Source of the DNA: Rhizobium sp. SEMIA4064
GTDB lineage: Bacteria; Pseudomonadota; Alphaproteobacteria; Rhizobiales; Rhizobiaceae
Assembly: GCF_003025035.1 (NCBI RefSeq)
Contig: NZ_PYJN01000013.1
Location: forward strand, 1 to 64,000
Direction: 5' to 3'
Length of the DNA stretch: 64,000 bases
Part shown: one piece after another, positions 1 through 8,970 of the stretch
How positions within the stretch are numbered: position 1 is the stretch's first letter
Layout: each line of letters starts with the position of its first letter
The notes under the pieces: model-generated
What the model saw: the letters and a program-made list of their open reading frames with translations, nothing else
Database searches by the model: none
Told to the model about the DNA's origin: nothing
Position numbers and translations under genes: made by a program

Positions 1-813
1 CCCGCCCATATTGGGCTGAACCCCCTCGCCCATTTCTCCCCCCCCCCCGCCCCTCCTTTTTTTTAAGATTTGCGATCTTTCCCCCCGCCCTTCGCCGGGA
101 TGGTGCCCCCCCCCCCCCCCCCCCGGCAATCGTCGCTCATTCCTTCGCCATCCAGCAACGGTACAGAACGTTCCGTATCTCTCAGGTCGGGCAATTCCGC
201 CCGCACGCGCAGCGCAGAACAAGTCCGTCCAAATTTGCGGTATGAAGCAGGACGTCTCTCAATCTCGTCCGCATTCGATTCTCTTTTGTCATTCCGCTGC
301 AATCTTGCTGGCAAATAATCGGCGCTGCCGATTCTCGATCGAATCGGCGACGGCGGAATCATCGACTCGCGATGCCATGTTGAGATGGCGAAGGTGGATT
401 CGCTTGTTCCGCACTGTTGATAGCTATCCCGGCAAATGCCGAAATGGCGAACATCACGTCGCGGCAGCCATGGATTTGCCCTGAATCGGCCATTGTGACG
501 GCCGGGCCTGTCGCCGCGTCCTCATTGAGAATTGGCCTGTAAGTGCCGGTACCGTAAGGGATTTCTTAACAGAATATAAAGAAATGGAGCATCCGCATCG
601 TGGACTTGTGTCCTTTCGGCAACAGGAATTAGGGAAGGCTCACGCAAATCCCCCTTTCCGGTAAGATGTAGATTGCGTGACAGTTCGCGTCTTGTATTTT
701 CAATCTCGGAAGCGAGGGCGATTGATCGTCCACTTCTTGAAACACGAGGATGGGGCAGGGAATGCCTTCGGGTAGTTCTCATTCTCGATTGAAACTTTGA
801 CTGGAGGTCAATA
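1..813. other. Non-coding start of window with long poly-C tracts
   Basis: The first 125 bases hold unusual homopolymers: C runs near 40-50 and 106-124 and a T run near 57-64. Such runs are atypical of the rest of the window and may be poor base calls at an assembly edge. The short ORFs here are low complexity and have no recognisable domain. The remainder up to 813 presumably contains the promoter and leader of the first porin. The last part is less GC-rich, and a good ribosome binding site (GGAGG, 803-807) precedes the porin ATG. I see no gene here. Confidence 0.6.
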
Positions 814-1875
814 ATGAACATCAAGAGCCTTCTTCTCGGCTCCGCTGCTGCCCTCGCAGCAGTTTCCGGTGCTCACGCGGCTGACGCTGTTGTTGCCGCT
901 GAGCCGGAGCCGCTCGAATACGTTCGCATCTGCGACGCATACGGTGCAGGCTACTTCTTCATTCCGGGCACCGAAACCTGCCTCAAGATCGGCGGTAAGG
1001 TTCGTACGGAAGGTGAATGGTACGACGCTTACAACCCGAACAACGTTCGTGGCACGCTTTGGCATACCCGTGCTGAGCTCAACATCAACACGGCGACCGA
1101 CACCGAATATGGTCCGCTGAAGACCAACACCATCCTGCGTTGGGATTGGCAGGAAGGCGGCTCCACGAGCACGAACCTTCTCTGGGCATACATCAGCCTC
1201 GGCGGCTTCACCGTTGGTAAGACGGACTCCTGGTTCAACCAGTTCACTGGTTACGCTGGCGACGTCATCAACGACGACGTGGTCTATGACGGCCCGTACG
1301 AACTCAACCAGATCACCTACAACTACGACGCCGGCAACGGCTTCACGGCTGTGATCTCGTTGGAAGACAGCAACTCTGGCGTTGGCGCACATGGCTCTAA
1401 CGGCGAAGACAGCTCGGATCACTACGCTCCGGACGTCGTTGCCGGTGCTGGCTACAAGGCTGGTGCATGGTCCTTCAAGGTCGTCGGTGGTTATGACTCC
1501 ATCGTCGAAGAAGGCGCTATCAAGGCTCGCGTCGATGCTGACTTCGGCGTCTTCTCTGCCTTCTTGATGGGCGGCTGGAACACGGACGGCGACAAGCTGA
1601 ACAAGTACGCTGGCTCGAACGGTGGCGGCGACGCTGCTGACATCGGCTGGGGCGACTGGGCAGTTTGGGGCGGCGTTGGCGTTCCGATCAACGACAAGCT
1701 GAAGTGGAACCTGCAGCTCGCTTACACCGACTCCAAGATCTTCGCCGCTACGACGAACATCAAGTGGAACCCGGTTAAGAACCTGCTCATCGAGCCGGAA
1801 GTATCCTACACCAACTGGGATTCGATCAACGAAGACCAGTGGGCTGGTATCCTCCGCTTCGAGCGCACTTTCTAA
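814..1875 (+). CDS. ropA: RopA-type outer-membrane porin (copy 1)
   Basis: Encodes a 353-residue outer-membrane beta-barrel porin of the alphaproteobacterial Porin_2 family, which forms trimeric diffusion channels. An N-terminal signal peptide (about residues 1-22, ending AHA) is followed by the conserved start of the mature protein with FIPGTETCLKIGG. The C-terminus ends in an aromatic residue (RFERTF), the usual signal for outer-membrane insertion. Repeating Gly/Asp/Tyr/Trp-rich strands fit a barrel. The start is supported by GGAGG seven bases upstream. A hairpin terminator follows directly. The downstream gene is a close paralogue with an almost identical first 60 residues. Confidence 0.95.
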   Translation: MNIKSLLLGSAAALAAVSGAHAADAVVAAEPEPLEYVRICDAYGAGYFFIPGTETCLKIGGKVRTEGEWYDAYNPNNVRGTLWHTRAELNINTATDTEYGPLKTNTILRWDWQEGGSTSTNLLWAYISLGGFTVGKTDSWFNQFTGYAGDVINDDVVYDGPYELNQITYNYDAGNGFTAVISLEDSNSGVGAHGSNGEDSSDHYAPDVVAGAGYKAGAWSFKVVGGYDSIVEEGAIKARVDADFGVFSAFLMGGWNTDGDKLNKYAGSNGGGDAADIGWGDWAVWGGVGVPINDKLKWNLQLAYTDSKIFAATTNIKWNPVKNLLIEPEVSYTNWDSINEDQWAGILRFERTF

Positions 1876-2349
1876 TCTGATTTGACCTCGGTCAAAATCT
1901 GATTGTCACATTTGTGACGAAAAGCCCGGCTTTCGAGCCGGGCTTTTTGCATTCTGTGCCCGTCGATCGCGGTTGTTTCGAATACCGGAGAGACGCTGAA
2001 TATTATTTTCCAACTTTAGAATATGCTAATTAAGTATAGATTTGCAACTTGAGTGTTTTTTGAGAGTAATGCCAAGTAGAGTCCGATTTTAAAACTTGGA
2101 AACTATGTGACAGTTTTGCGACGTGATTTTTGTGCAACGCGAAATTCGAAACGAACGTCACATATGATTATAGTTTGTCTCTGATATTGCTCTGAAAAAT
2201 TCGATCTGTAGGTTCGCAAATCGGAAGCGAGACTTATCGTCTTGGTTCTCCCAGATCAGGGGTCAACTTTGAACACAGGGTGGGGTAGGGCCCGTCGATT
2301 TCTCGGCGCGAATTCTCATACCTAATCGATATTTAGAACTGGAGTTATT
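1876..2349 (+). promoter_or_regulatory. AT-rich intergenic region upstream of second porin
   Basis: This 474-base spacer holds the terminator of the first porin and then about 400 bases that are clearly richer in A and T than the flanking genes (especially 1998-2200). It presumably carries the promoter and leader of the second porin. No ORF is credible here. The end contains CTGGAG shortly before the second porin ATG, a good ribosome binding site. I cannot assign specific promoter elements with confidence. Confidence 0.45.
1922..1948 (+). terminator. Intrinsic terminator of ropA copy 1
   Basis: A perfect 10-bp stem (AAGCCCGGCT / AGCCGGGCTT) with a TTCG loop is followed by a T run. It lies 46 bases after the porin stop codon. 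Confidence 0.9.
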
Positions 2350-3444
2350 ATGAACATCAAGAGCCTTCTTCTCGGCTCCGCTGCTGCGCTGGCAGCAGTT
2401 TCCGGTGCTCATGCAGCCGATGCCGTCGTTGCTGCCGAGCCGGAGCCGCTTGAATACGTTCGCATCTGCGACGCTTATGGCGCTGGCTACTTCTTCATTC
2501 CGGGCACCGAAACCTGCCTCAAGATCGGCGGCATGGTCCGTACCGAAGGCGGCTGGTACAACGCCTACAATCCAGGCCCGGGCGGCGACCGCGGCACCTA
2601 CTGGCACACCCGCGCTCAGCTCAGCGTCGACACCGCAACGGACACCGAATACGGTCCGCTGAAGACCAACACCGTCTACCGTTTCGACTGGAACGACGGC
2701 AACGCTACGACCACCAAGCTGCTCTGGGCTAACATCAGCCTCGGCGGTTTCCTGGTTGGTAAGCAGGACTCGCAGTACAACCTGTTCGCAGGTTATGCCG
2801 GCGACGTCATCAACGACGACGTGGTCTATGACGGCCCGTACGAACTCAACCAGATCACCTACAACTATGACGCAGGCAACGGCTTCAAGGCTGTCGTCTC
2901 GCTCGAAGACTCCAACTCCGGTTCGGATTCGTCTTCCTACGGCGGTGCTTGGGTTCAGTCCAAGGCTGACCACTATGCACCGAACGTTGTTGCCGGTGTT
3001 GGCTACAAGGTCGGCGGCTTCGGCTTCAAGGTTGTCGGCGGTTACGACTCGATCGTCGAAGAAGGCGCCATCAAGGCTCGCGTCGACGCCGACTTCGGCG
3101 CCTTCACTGCCTTCTTGATGGGCGGCTGGAACACCGACGGCGACAAGCTGAACCAGTACGCTGGTTCGAACCTGAACGCATCTGCTTGCCCGGTTGGCCG
3201 TGGCGATCTCTGCGGCTGGGGTGACTGGGCTGTTTGGGGTGGCGTTGGCGTTCCGATCAACGACAAGCTGAAGTGGAACCTCCAGCTCGCTTACACCGAC
3301 TCGAAGATCTTCGAAGCCACGACGAACCTCAAGTTCAACCCGGTTAAGAACCTGCTCATCGAGCCGGAAGTTACCTACACCAACTTCGATTCTGTGAACC
3401 AGGATCAGTGGGCCGGTATCCTCCGCTTCCAGCGCAGCTTCTAA
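2350..3444 (+). CDS. ropA: RopA-type outer-membrane porin (copy 2)
   Basis: A 364-residue Porin_2 family outer-membrane porin, paralogous to the gene just upstream. The signal peptide and first ~60 residues are nearly identical to copy 1. The differences concentrate in surface-loop-like segments (for example the insertions around NPGPGGDRG and NASACPVGRGDLCG). The C-terminus RFQRSF gives the terminal aromatic residue needed for barrel assembly. The two cysteines in the later loop insertion (near 3186-3213) are absent from copy 1 and could form a disulfide. Several DNA blocks are identical between the copies. A long antisense ORF covering this gene is a codon-bias shadow. Confidence 0.95.
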   Translation: MNIKSLLLGSAAALAAVSGAHAADAVVAAEPEPLEYVRICDAYGAGYFFIPGTETCLKIGGMVRTEGGWYNAYNPGPGGDRGTYWHTRAQLSVDTATDTEYGPLKTNTVYRFDWNDGNATTTKLLWANISLGGFLVGKQDSQYNLFAGYAGDVINDDVVYDGPYELNQITYNYDAGNGFKAVVSLEDSNSGSDSSSYGGAWVQSKADHYAPNVVAGVGYKVGGFGFKVVGGYDSIVEEGAIKARVDADFGAFTAFLMGGWNTDGDKLNQYAGSNLNASACPVGRGDLCGWGDWAVWGGVGVPINDKLKWNLQLAYTDSKIFEATTNLKFNPVKNLLIEPEVTYTNFDSVNQDQWAGILRFQRSF

Positions 3445-3509
3445 TTCGGTTTTCAAAACCGAATTTGACATAGCCTACACTCTGATCCGACCTCCGATCA
3501 GAAGGGATT

Positions 3510-3543
3510 GGCCCGGTTTTCCCAACCGGGCCTTTTCTTTTTC
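3510..3543 (+). terminator. Intrinsic terminator of ropA copy 2
   Basis: A 9-bp stem GGCCCGGTT / AACCGGGCC with a five-base loop is followed by TTTTCTTTTT. A second, looser palindrome (AATTCGGTTTT / AAAACCGAATT, 3443-3465) overlaps the stop codon. Confidence 0.85.
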
Positions 3544-3575
3544 CGCCGGGCATGTCGGTGGTGCTATGCGAGGGC

Positions 3576-4466
3576 TTAGATGGTTGCGAGAAAATGCCGG
3601 ATTGCCGCCGGAATATCTGCGAGATGCAGGATGGGGGCATGTCCTTGCCCGACGGCGATCCGTGTCGCCAAGCCCGGATGCCGCCTTGCCATCTCCTGGA
3701 CGGTCGCTGCCGCCAGCAGTTTCGAATTCTCGCCGCGAATCACCATCAAGGGAATCGTCTGAAACGCTTCGAACTGCGGCCAGAGATCCGGCAGCGGCGC
3801 TTCAAGGTCGAGCGACTTCATTTGCGCGGCAATAGCGGGATCGAAATCGGCAAGGACTTTTCCATCGCTGACCGTATAGATCGCCCGCGCCATGTCATGC
3901 CAATCGTCTTCCGTCAGCGCTGTGAAAGCACAGCCGTGATTTTCCTTGAGGATTGCGACAGCCTCGTTCCAATCGGTCGGCTTCCTGTCTCGGTTCAGAT
4001 AGTCGCGGATATTGCCGAGCCCTTCTTTTTCCAAAACGGGACCGATGTCGTTGAGAATGACGGCCTTCAGGATATCGGGATGGCTTGCGGCCAGCAGATG
4101 CAGGACGAGACCGCCGCGTGACGTGCCGATGAAGACGGCTTTCGGTATGTCGAGGGCGACGCACGTTGCGAGCACATCCTGGGCCTCGACGGCGAGATTG
4201 TAGTGGCTTTTGTCGTCGTCCCAGGCCGACAATCCGCGCCCACGGAAATCGAGCGTAATCACCCTGCGCGGTGCCACCGGATCACGCGATAGAAGCAGCG
4301 CCAGATCGTGAAAGTCCCGAGAGTTGCGGGTCAGACCCGGCAGACAAACGATCGGCGGCAGGCTTGAGCTCGACGAATCGCCACCGTAATCGCGTGCGTA
4401 GAGCCTTAGCCCGTCCGGCGCCGAAATTGTTCTGCTGACAAAGCCGCTTTCATCGTCATTGCGCAT
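3576..4466 (-). CDS. Alpha/beta-fold hydrolase
   Basis: A 296-residue alpha/beta hydrolase of unknown substrate. The N-terminal strand carries the oxyanion-hole motif LPGLTRNSRDF. The nucleophile elbow is GTSRGG, and a late GQGHAP provides the catalytic histidine. I chose the ATG at 4466 (MRNDDESGF) because AGGG lies just upstream; an in-frame GTG at 4493 would add nine residues. A 10-bp inverted repeat covers this ribosome binding site. The gene stands alone, convergent with ropA, and no neighbour suggests a substrate. Confidence 0.85.
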   Translation of the reverse strand: MRNDDESGFVSRTISAPDGLRLYARDYGGDSSSSSLPPIVCLPGLTRNSRDFHDLALLLSRDPVAPRRVITLDFRGRGLSAWDDDKSHYNLAVEAQDVLATCVALDIPKAVFIGTSRGGLVLHLLAASHPDILKAVILNDIGPVLEKEGLGNIRDYLNRDRKPTDWNEAVAILKENHGCAFTALTEDDWHDMARAIYTVSDGKVLADFDPAIAAQMKSLDLEAPLPDLWPQFEAFQTIPLMVIRGENSKLLAAATVQEMARRHPGLATRIAVGQGHAPILHLADIPAAIRHFLATI

Positions 4467-4472
4467 GGATAG

Positions 4473-4498
4473 CCCTCGTGAATGGCGTTTCACGAGGG
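4473..4498 (-). promoter_or_regulatory. Hairpin covering the hydrolase ribosome binding site
   Basis: A perfect 10-bp inverted repeat, CCCTCGTGAA / TTCACGAGGG, has a 6-base loop. The arm at 4473-4482 includes the AGGG (minus strand) that serves the hydrolase ATG at 4466. Folded in mRNA it would hide the ribosome binding site. It could instead be a DNA operator. Confidence 0.5.
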
Positions 4499-4550
4499 AT
4501 GTAACGCGATTTCATCGTTTTGAACAATCGCGCCTGTGCCGGTGCGGAAC

Positions 4551-6605
4551 TCAGCCGCGTCCGTCGATCAGATCGTGCTCGATATCAGTCTTCTGCCCAA
4601 GTCGGGCCTTGTAGACCTGATAATTCTCCATGACGCGCTGGACATAGTTGCGCGTTTCAGGGAAGGGGATGCGCTCGATCCAGTCGACGACATCGTCGAT
4701 CGATTTGCCGCGCGGATCGCCGTAGCGGTTGACCCACTCCGGAACCTTGTTCGGGCCGGCATTGTAAGCAATGAAGGTCAGAATGTAGGAGCCGCCGAAG
4801 GCATCGATCTGCTCGCCAAGATAATGCGCTCCAAGCGTGGCGTTGTAGCCGGCATCCTGCGTCAGCTTGTCAGCGGAATAGGCGATGCCGTGACGGCCGG
4901 CGACGGCCTTGGCTGTCTTCGGCAGAAGCTGCAGCAGACCGCGCGCATTGGCGGAGGAGACTGCTGCCGGGTTGAAGGCGCTTTCCTGCCGGGCGATGGC
5001 GTAGGCGAGCGCCTTGCCGGAGCCGGAAATATTGGCACTGTCGGGAATGACGCCGATGGGGAAGGCAAGGGCTGCGACATCGACGCCGCGGCCATAGGCG
5101 ATCTTGCCGACCTGCAAGGAAAGCTGATGATTGCCGGAGCGCTCGGCCTGTGCCGCCAGCATGGCGATTTCACCGGGGCTCTGCAATTGTTTGGCCAGCG
5201 CTCGATAAAGGGCGTCAGCCCGCCAGCCATGACCTGCCACTTCGAGATGCGCGATGGCCCGGACGGCTTCGCGCGCTTGGAAGCGCTGCCGGTCTTCTGT
5301 CGTTGGCGAGGGGTAGGTGACGTTCAGCGTCCGCCGGCCCAATTTTTCGGCCGCGAGCTGACCATAGAATGTGCTCGGGTAGGAGGCTGCCTTGGCATAA
5401 AAATCCGCCGCCCTGCCAGGCCCGCCCGCTTCGGTGGAGCGGCCAAGCCAATACCAGGCGCGCGACATCGAGATCGGGCCGTTCGACACCTGCAGAATCT
5501 TGCGGAAATGCGTTGCGGCTGTCGCTCCGTCCTGCATTCCGCGCAGCGCATACCAGCCGGCGTGGAATTCCGCCTCGCCGACATCCTGCGGGCTCTCTGC
5601 AACATTGGCGTCGACGACGCGATACGCTGCTTTGAATTCGCCTTGATCCACCAGGCCGCGGCTGACGATGCGCTGTTCATCCCACCATTGGCTGGCATTG
5701 ACGAGTACGCTGCGGTCGCGCGGCATCTGCATCAGAAGATTGGCGGCATCGTCATATTTGTCCTGGCGACGCAGGTTCTCGACCTGCATGAAGAGATAGG
5801 CAGGGTCCTTGCGCCATTGCGGATCGATGGTGGCCAGCAAAGTCCCGGCATTGGCGGAGCGATTGTTGATCGCCGCCCAGGTCTTATAGAGTGATTGCGC
5901 CTTGCCGAGATCGCCGAAACGCTTCGCCTGGGCGGTGCGGCCGCGATAAAGCAGATAGTCCATGCGCGCCTTGTGATCGGCAGGCGTCAGAAGGCTGGAG
6001 AATTCGGCAAGGATCTTGTCTTCGAAGGGCTTGTCTAGCCCCTCATTGCGCCAGATCCTGCGGATAAGCTTGGCGGCTTGCGCCGATGAACCGCGCGAAA
6101 CCAGCGCGCGCGACAGGATAACCGCGCCTTCCGGAGTTTCCGGCTGCGTATTGCCAAAGGCGGCAAGCACTTGATCGGCCGGCGGATTTTCAGTGTAAAG
6201 CGCGCGTTCGGAATTGCCGCGCAGGCTGGCGAGGCCCGGCCAACCGGCAAGTTCACGCGCCGCTGCGGCGATTTCGCCGGAGGGAACACCGGGCTGGCCG
6301 GACGTGGCGATTGCCCAGGTCAGAATGTGGCGATCGAGCGTGCCCTGGCTCATGCTGTTGCGGATGGCGAGCGCCTGCATCGGGTTCTTGCCGGTGAGGG
6401 CGTCGAGACCGGCTTTCAGGTCGCCGCTGACGGGAGCAATCGCAGAGCCGCGCGGGATAGATCCGGTATTCAACGGATCCGGCACGGTCATCGCCACATC
6501 GGTCGTTTCTTGGGTTGCTGTCTGTTCGCCAGGAAGCTGTGAGGCAAAAGCGCTCCACGCGACCGCCATGCCCATAGCGGTCAAGATCACGACAGGTCTT
6601 TTCAT
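4551..6605 (-). CDS. Soluble lytic murein transglycosylase (Slt family)
   Basis: A periplasmic enzyme that cleaves peptidoglycan between N-acetylmuramic acid and N-acetylglucosamine, forming 1,6-anhydro ends. A signal peptide occupies about residues 1-22. A long helical superhelix of TPR-like repeats follows, and the C-terminal catalytic SLT domain carries ARQESAFNPAAVS with the catalytic glutamate near residue 541, then ARGLLQLLP and AYNAGP. Length is 684 residues from the ATG at 6605; an in-frame GTG at 6617 would add four. It is divergently transcribed from dapA. Confidence 0.93.
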   Translation of the reverse strand: MKRPVVILTAMGMAVAWSAFASQLPGEQTATQETTDVAMTVPDPLNTGSIPRGSAIAPVSGDLKAGLDALTGKNPMQALAIRNSMSQGTLDRHILTWAIATSGQPGVPSGEIAAAARELAGWPGLASLRGNSERALYTENPPADQVLAAFGNTQPETPEGAVILSRALVSRGSSAQAAKLIRRIWRNEGLDKPFEDKILAEFSSLLTPADHKARMDYLLYRGRTAQAKRFGDLGKAQSLYKTWAAINNRSANAGTLLATIDPQWRKDPAYLFMQVENLRRQDKYDDAANLLMQMPRDRSVLVNASQWWDEQRIVSRGLVDQGEFKAAYRVVDANVAESPQDVGEAEFHAGWYALRGMQDGATAATHFRKILQVSNGPISMSRAWYWLGRSTEAGGPGRAADFYAKAASYPSTFYGQLAAEKLGRRTLNVTYPSPTTEDRQRFQAREAVRAIAHLEVAGHGWRADALYRALAKQLQSPGEIAMLAAQAERSGNHQLSLQVGKIAYGRGVDVAALAFPIGVIPDSANISGSGKALAYAIARQESAFNPAAVSSANARGLLQLLPKTAKAVAGRHGIAYSADKLTQDAGYNATLGAHYLGEQIDAFGGSYILTFIAYNAGPNKVPEWVNRYGDPRGKSIDDVVDWIERIPFPETRNYVQRVMENYQVYKARLGQKTDIEHDLIDGRG

Positions 6606-6823
6606 CCGGCTACTCACAACAAAAAACAGGCCCCCTCCATTTGCCGAAGTTTATATTAACGAAACCTTAGCGTTGGCCCGAATTTCAATCAATTATGATA
6701 TCGGAAACTGCCCTTTACCATCGAAAGCGCGCTTGTCGCCGTCAAGTGGGCGCTCTATGGTGCGCGGATTCATAACCATGGATTGCGGCTGAAGCATGAA
6801 AGCGGCGCCGCGAGGAGACTTGC
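6606..6823. promoter_or_regulatory. Divergent promoter region slt/dapA
   Basis: The 218 bases between two divergent genes must carry both promoters. The segment 6640-6710 is AT-rich. No palindrome stands out. Confidence 0.4.
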
Positions 6824-7708
6824 ATGTTCCAGGGGTCCATTCCCGCACTCGTTACGCCCTTCACTGACGCCGGCAAGGTGGATGAAGCATCCTTCGCTTC
6901 CCATGTCGATTGGCAGATCAAAGAGGGCAGCAGCGGGCTCGTTCCCGTCGGCACGACGGGTGAATCGCCGACCCTGTCGCATGATGAGCATAAGCGCGTC
7001 GTCGAACTTTGCATCGAGGTGGCTGGCAAGCGCGTGCCGGTCATGGCCGGCGCCGGCTCCAACAATACCCGCGAAGCGATCGAGCTTGCCCTGCATGCCG
7101 AGAAGGTCGGCGCCAACGCGGTTCTGGTCGTCACACCCTATTATAATAAGCCGACGCAGAAGGGGCTTTACGCACATTTTTCGGCCATAGCCGAAGCGGT
7201 GAAGCTACCGATCTATATCTACAATATTCCCGGCCGTTCGGTCGTCGACATGACGCCTGAGACGATGGGCGCGCTTGCCAAGGCGCATTCCAATATCGTC
7301 GGTGTCAAGGATGCAACGGGCAAGATCGAACGCGTTTCCGAACAGCGCATCACCTGCGGCAACGACTTCCGCCAGCTTTCCGGCGAGGATGCGACGGCGC
7401 TTGGCTTCAATGCCCATGGCGGCGTCGGCTGTATCTCGGTGACCGCCAATGTCGCGCCGCGCCTCTGTGCCGAATTCCAGGCGGCGACGCTTGCCGGCGA
7501 CTATGCCAAGGCGCTGGACTATCAGGATCGCCTGATGCCGCTGCATAAGGCGATCTTCATGGAACCGGGCCTCTGCGGTGCGAAATACGGCCTTTCCCGG
7601 CTTGGCCGGATGAGCCGCAATGTGCGCTCGCCGCTACTCTCGACACTGGAGCCCGGCACGGAGGCGGCCATCGACGCCGCCATGCGCCATGCCGGCCTGT
7701 TGAACTGA
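6824..7708 (+). CDS. dapA: 4-hydroxy-tetrahydrodipicolinate synthase
   Basis: Condenses pyruvate with aspartate semialdehyde, the first committed step to diaminopimelate and lysine, supplying peptidoglycan. The protein has 294 residues, the normal DapA length. It shows the TIM-barrel signatures GTTGESPTL (residues 43-51), the proton-relay tyrosine Y133 in IYNIPGR, and the Schiff-base lysine K162 in GVKDATGK. The GAGGAGA-like site upstream of ATG 6824 supports the start. It is followed by smpB, as in many alphaproteobacteria, but a hairpin separates them. Confidence 0.97.
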   Translation: MFQGSIPALVTPFTDAGKVDEASFASHVDWQIKEGSSGLVPVGTTGESPTLSHDEHKRVVELCIEVAGKRVPVMAGAGSNNTREAIELALHAEKVGANAVLVVTPYYNKPTQKGLYAHFSAIAEAVKLPIYIYNIPGRSVVDMTPETMGALAKAHSNIVGVKDATGKIERVSEQRITCGNDFRQLSGEDATALGFNAHGGVGCISVTANVAPRLCAEFQAATLAGDYAKALDYQDRLMPLHKAIFMEPGLCGAKYGLSRLGRMSRNVRSPLLSTLEPGTEAAIDAAMRHAGLLN

Positions 7709-7740
7709 CGGCACGCCAACGCGCTCATGAAATCCTCTAT

Positions 7741-7780
7741 CGAGACCGCTCTCTTCACAAGGAGGGCGGTCTCGCTTATT
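7741..7780 (+). terminator. Probable terminator of dapA
   Basis: A 9-bp stem CGAGACCGC / GCGGTCTCG surrounds a 16-base loop that can pair partly, followed by CTTATTT. The T run is weak. Confidence 0.55.
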
Positions 7781-7797
7781 TAAGGTTTGAAACCTTA
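7781..7797. promoter_or_regulatory. Perfect 17-base palindrome upstream of smpB
   Basis: TAAGGTTT-G-AAACCTTA is an 8-bp inverted repeat with a single central base, 49 bases before the smpB ATG and directly after the dapA hairpin. Its size and symmetry fit a protein-binding operator. The protein that binds is unknown. Confidence 0.4.
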
Positions 7798-7845
7798 TCG
7801 CCGGTGGCCGCTGCCGGAATTGATGTACGAAAAAGAAGAAGAACC

Positions 7846-8325
7846 ATGGCACCCAAAGGCAGCCAACGTGTGGTGAAGAAGATTGTCGCGGAAAACCGCA
7901 AGGCACGCTTCAACTACGAGATCATCGATACCTACGAGGCAGGGCTCGTGCTGAAAGGCACGGAGGTCAAATCGCTGCGCGAAGGCAAGGCTAATATCGC
8001 TGAATCCTATGCCTCCGATGAGGATGGCGAGATCTGGCTGATCAATTCCTATCTGCCGGAATATCTGCAGGCAAACCGCTTCAATCATGAGCCGCGCCGC
8101 CGCCGCAAGCTTTTGCTCTCCGGCCGGGAGATCGGCCGGCTGCGTTCAGCCGTCAATCGCGAAGGCATGACGCTGATCCCGCTGAAGATCTATTTCAACG
8201 ATAGCGGCCGCGCCAAGCTGGAGTTGGCTCTCGCCAAGGGCAAGAAGATCCACGACAAGCGCGAATCCGAGAAGGAACGCGACTGGAACCGGCAGAAGAG
8301 CCGGCTGCTCAAGGATAATGGGTGA
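7846..8325 (+). CDS. smpB: SsrA-binding protein SmpB
   Basis: Binds tmRNA and brings it to stalled ribosomes for trans-translation. The 159 residues match the family length. The core fold is seen in [33 protein letters not shown] and [24 protein letters not shown]. The basic C-terminal tail ([18 protein letters not shown]) enters the decoding centre. I chose ATG 7846 (MAPKGSQR); an in-frame upstream ATG at 7804 adds 14 poorly conserved residues. The tmRNA gene itself is not in this window. Confidence 0.96.
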   Translation: MAPKGSQRVVKKIVAENRKARFNYEIIDTYEAGLVLKGTEVKSLREGKANIAESYASDEDGEIWLINSYLPEYLQANRFNHEPRRRRKLLLSGREIGRLRSAVNREGMTLIPLKIYFNDSGRAKLELALAKGKKIHDKRESEKERDWNRQKSRLLKDNG

Positions 8326-8332
8326 AATAAGC

Positions 8333-8382
8333 AAATGCGGAGCTTCATCTCGGCCTTACCGGCGAGATGAAGCTCCGCATTT
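8333..8382. terminator. Strong bidirectional terminator between smpB and NYN gene
   Basis: A perfect 20-bp inverted repeat (8333-8352 and 8363-8382) with a 10-base loop sits between two convergent genes. Flanking AAA and TTT ends let it act in both directions. Confidence 0.85.
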
Positions 8383-8388
8383 CTTCGA

Positions 8389-8970
8389 TTACTCGTCGAC
8401 CTCGACGGCAGGCGCCGGTTCGACCGGGCGCTGCGGGCGCTCGGAGGGGTCGCGGCCGATTTCCGCCTTCAGCGATACCAGATCGATGAAGTGATCGGCC
8501 TGACGACGTAGGTCGTCGGCGATCATCGGCGGTTGTGTGGCCATCGTAGAGATGACGGACACTTTGCGGCCGCGGCGCTGCAATGCTTCCACCAGGGTGG
8601 TGAAATCGCCGTCTCCGGAAAAGATGACCAGATGATCGACGGTTTCCGACTGTTCCATGGCGTCGATTGCCAGCTCGATGTCCATGTTGCCTTTGATCTT
8701 GCGGCGGCCCATGGAGTCGGTGAATTCCTTCGCCGGCTTGGTAATGACCTTGTAGCCGTTGTAGTCAAGCCAATCGATGAGCGGCCGGATCGAGGAATAT
8801 TCCTGGTCTTCGATAAGTGCGGTGTAGTAATAAGCCCGAAGCAGATATCCGCGCTTCTGGAAGGCCTTCAGCAGCTTGCGATAATCGATATCAAAACCAA
8901 GACTTTTCGATGCAGCGTAAAGATTGGCGCCGTCTATAAAAAGTGCAATTTTTTCGCGTGGGTCGAACAT
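8389..8970 (-). CDS. NYN-domain (LabA/DUF88-like) putative ribonuclease
   Basis: A 193-residue protein of the NYN/PIN-like nuclease family. Conserved acidic positions that would bind metal are visible in ALFIDGANLY (about residues 10-19), MDIELAIDAM (about 96-105) and FSGDGDFTTLVEAL (about 116-129). The tail after about residue 165 is Pro/Glu-rich and probably disordered. Family members are thought to process RNA; the target is unknown. It is divergent from rpoZ and shares an AT-rich spacer with it. Confidence 0.85.
   Translation of the reverse strand: MFDPREKIALFIDGANLYAASKSLGFDIDYRKLLKAFQKRGYLLRAYYYTALIEDQEYSSIRPLIDWLDYNGYKVITKPAKEFTDSMGRRKIKGNMDIELAIDAMEQSETVDHLVIFSGDGDFTTLVEALQRRGRKVSVISTMATQPPMIADDLRRQADHFIDLVSLKAEIGRDPSERPQRPVEPAPAVEVDE

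Noticed and set aside
2263..3471. A 402-residue ORF antisense to the second porin
   Set aside because: It mirrors codon bias of the porin, is Val/Ala/Glu-rich with no domain, and a similar antisense frame covers the first porin.
3552..4121. 189-residue plus-strand ORF over the hydrolase
   Set aside because: It is antisense to a gene with clear hydrolase motifs; no domain or ribosome binding site.
4536..5894. 452-residue ORF antisense to the lytic transglycosylase
   Set aside because: Shadow of high-GC coding sequence; the minus strand has the SLT motifs.
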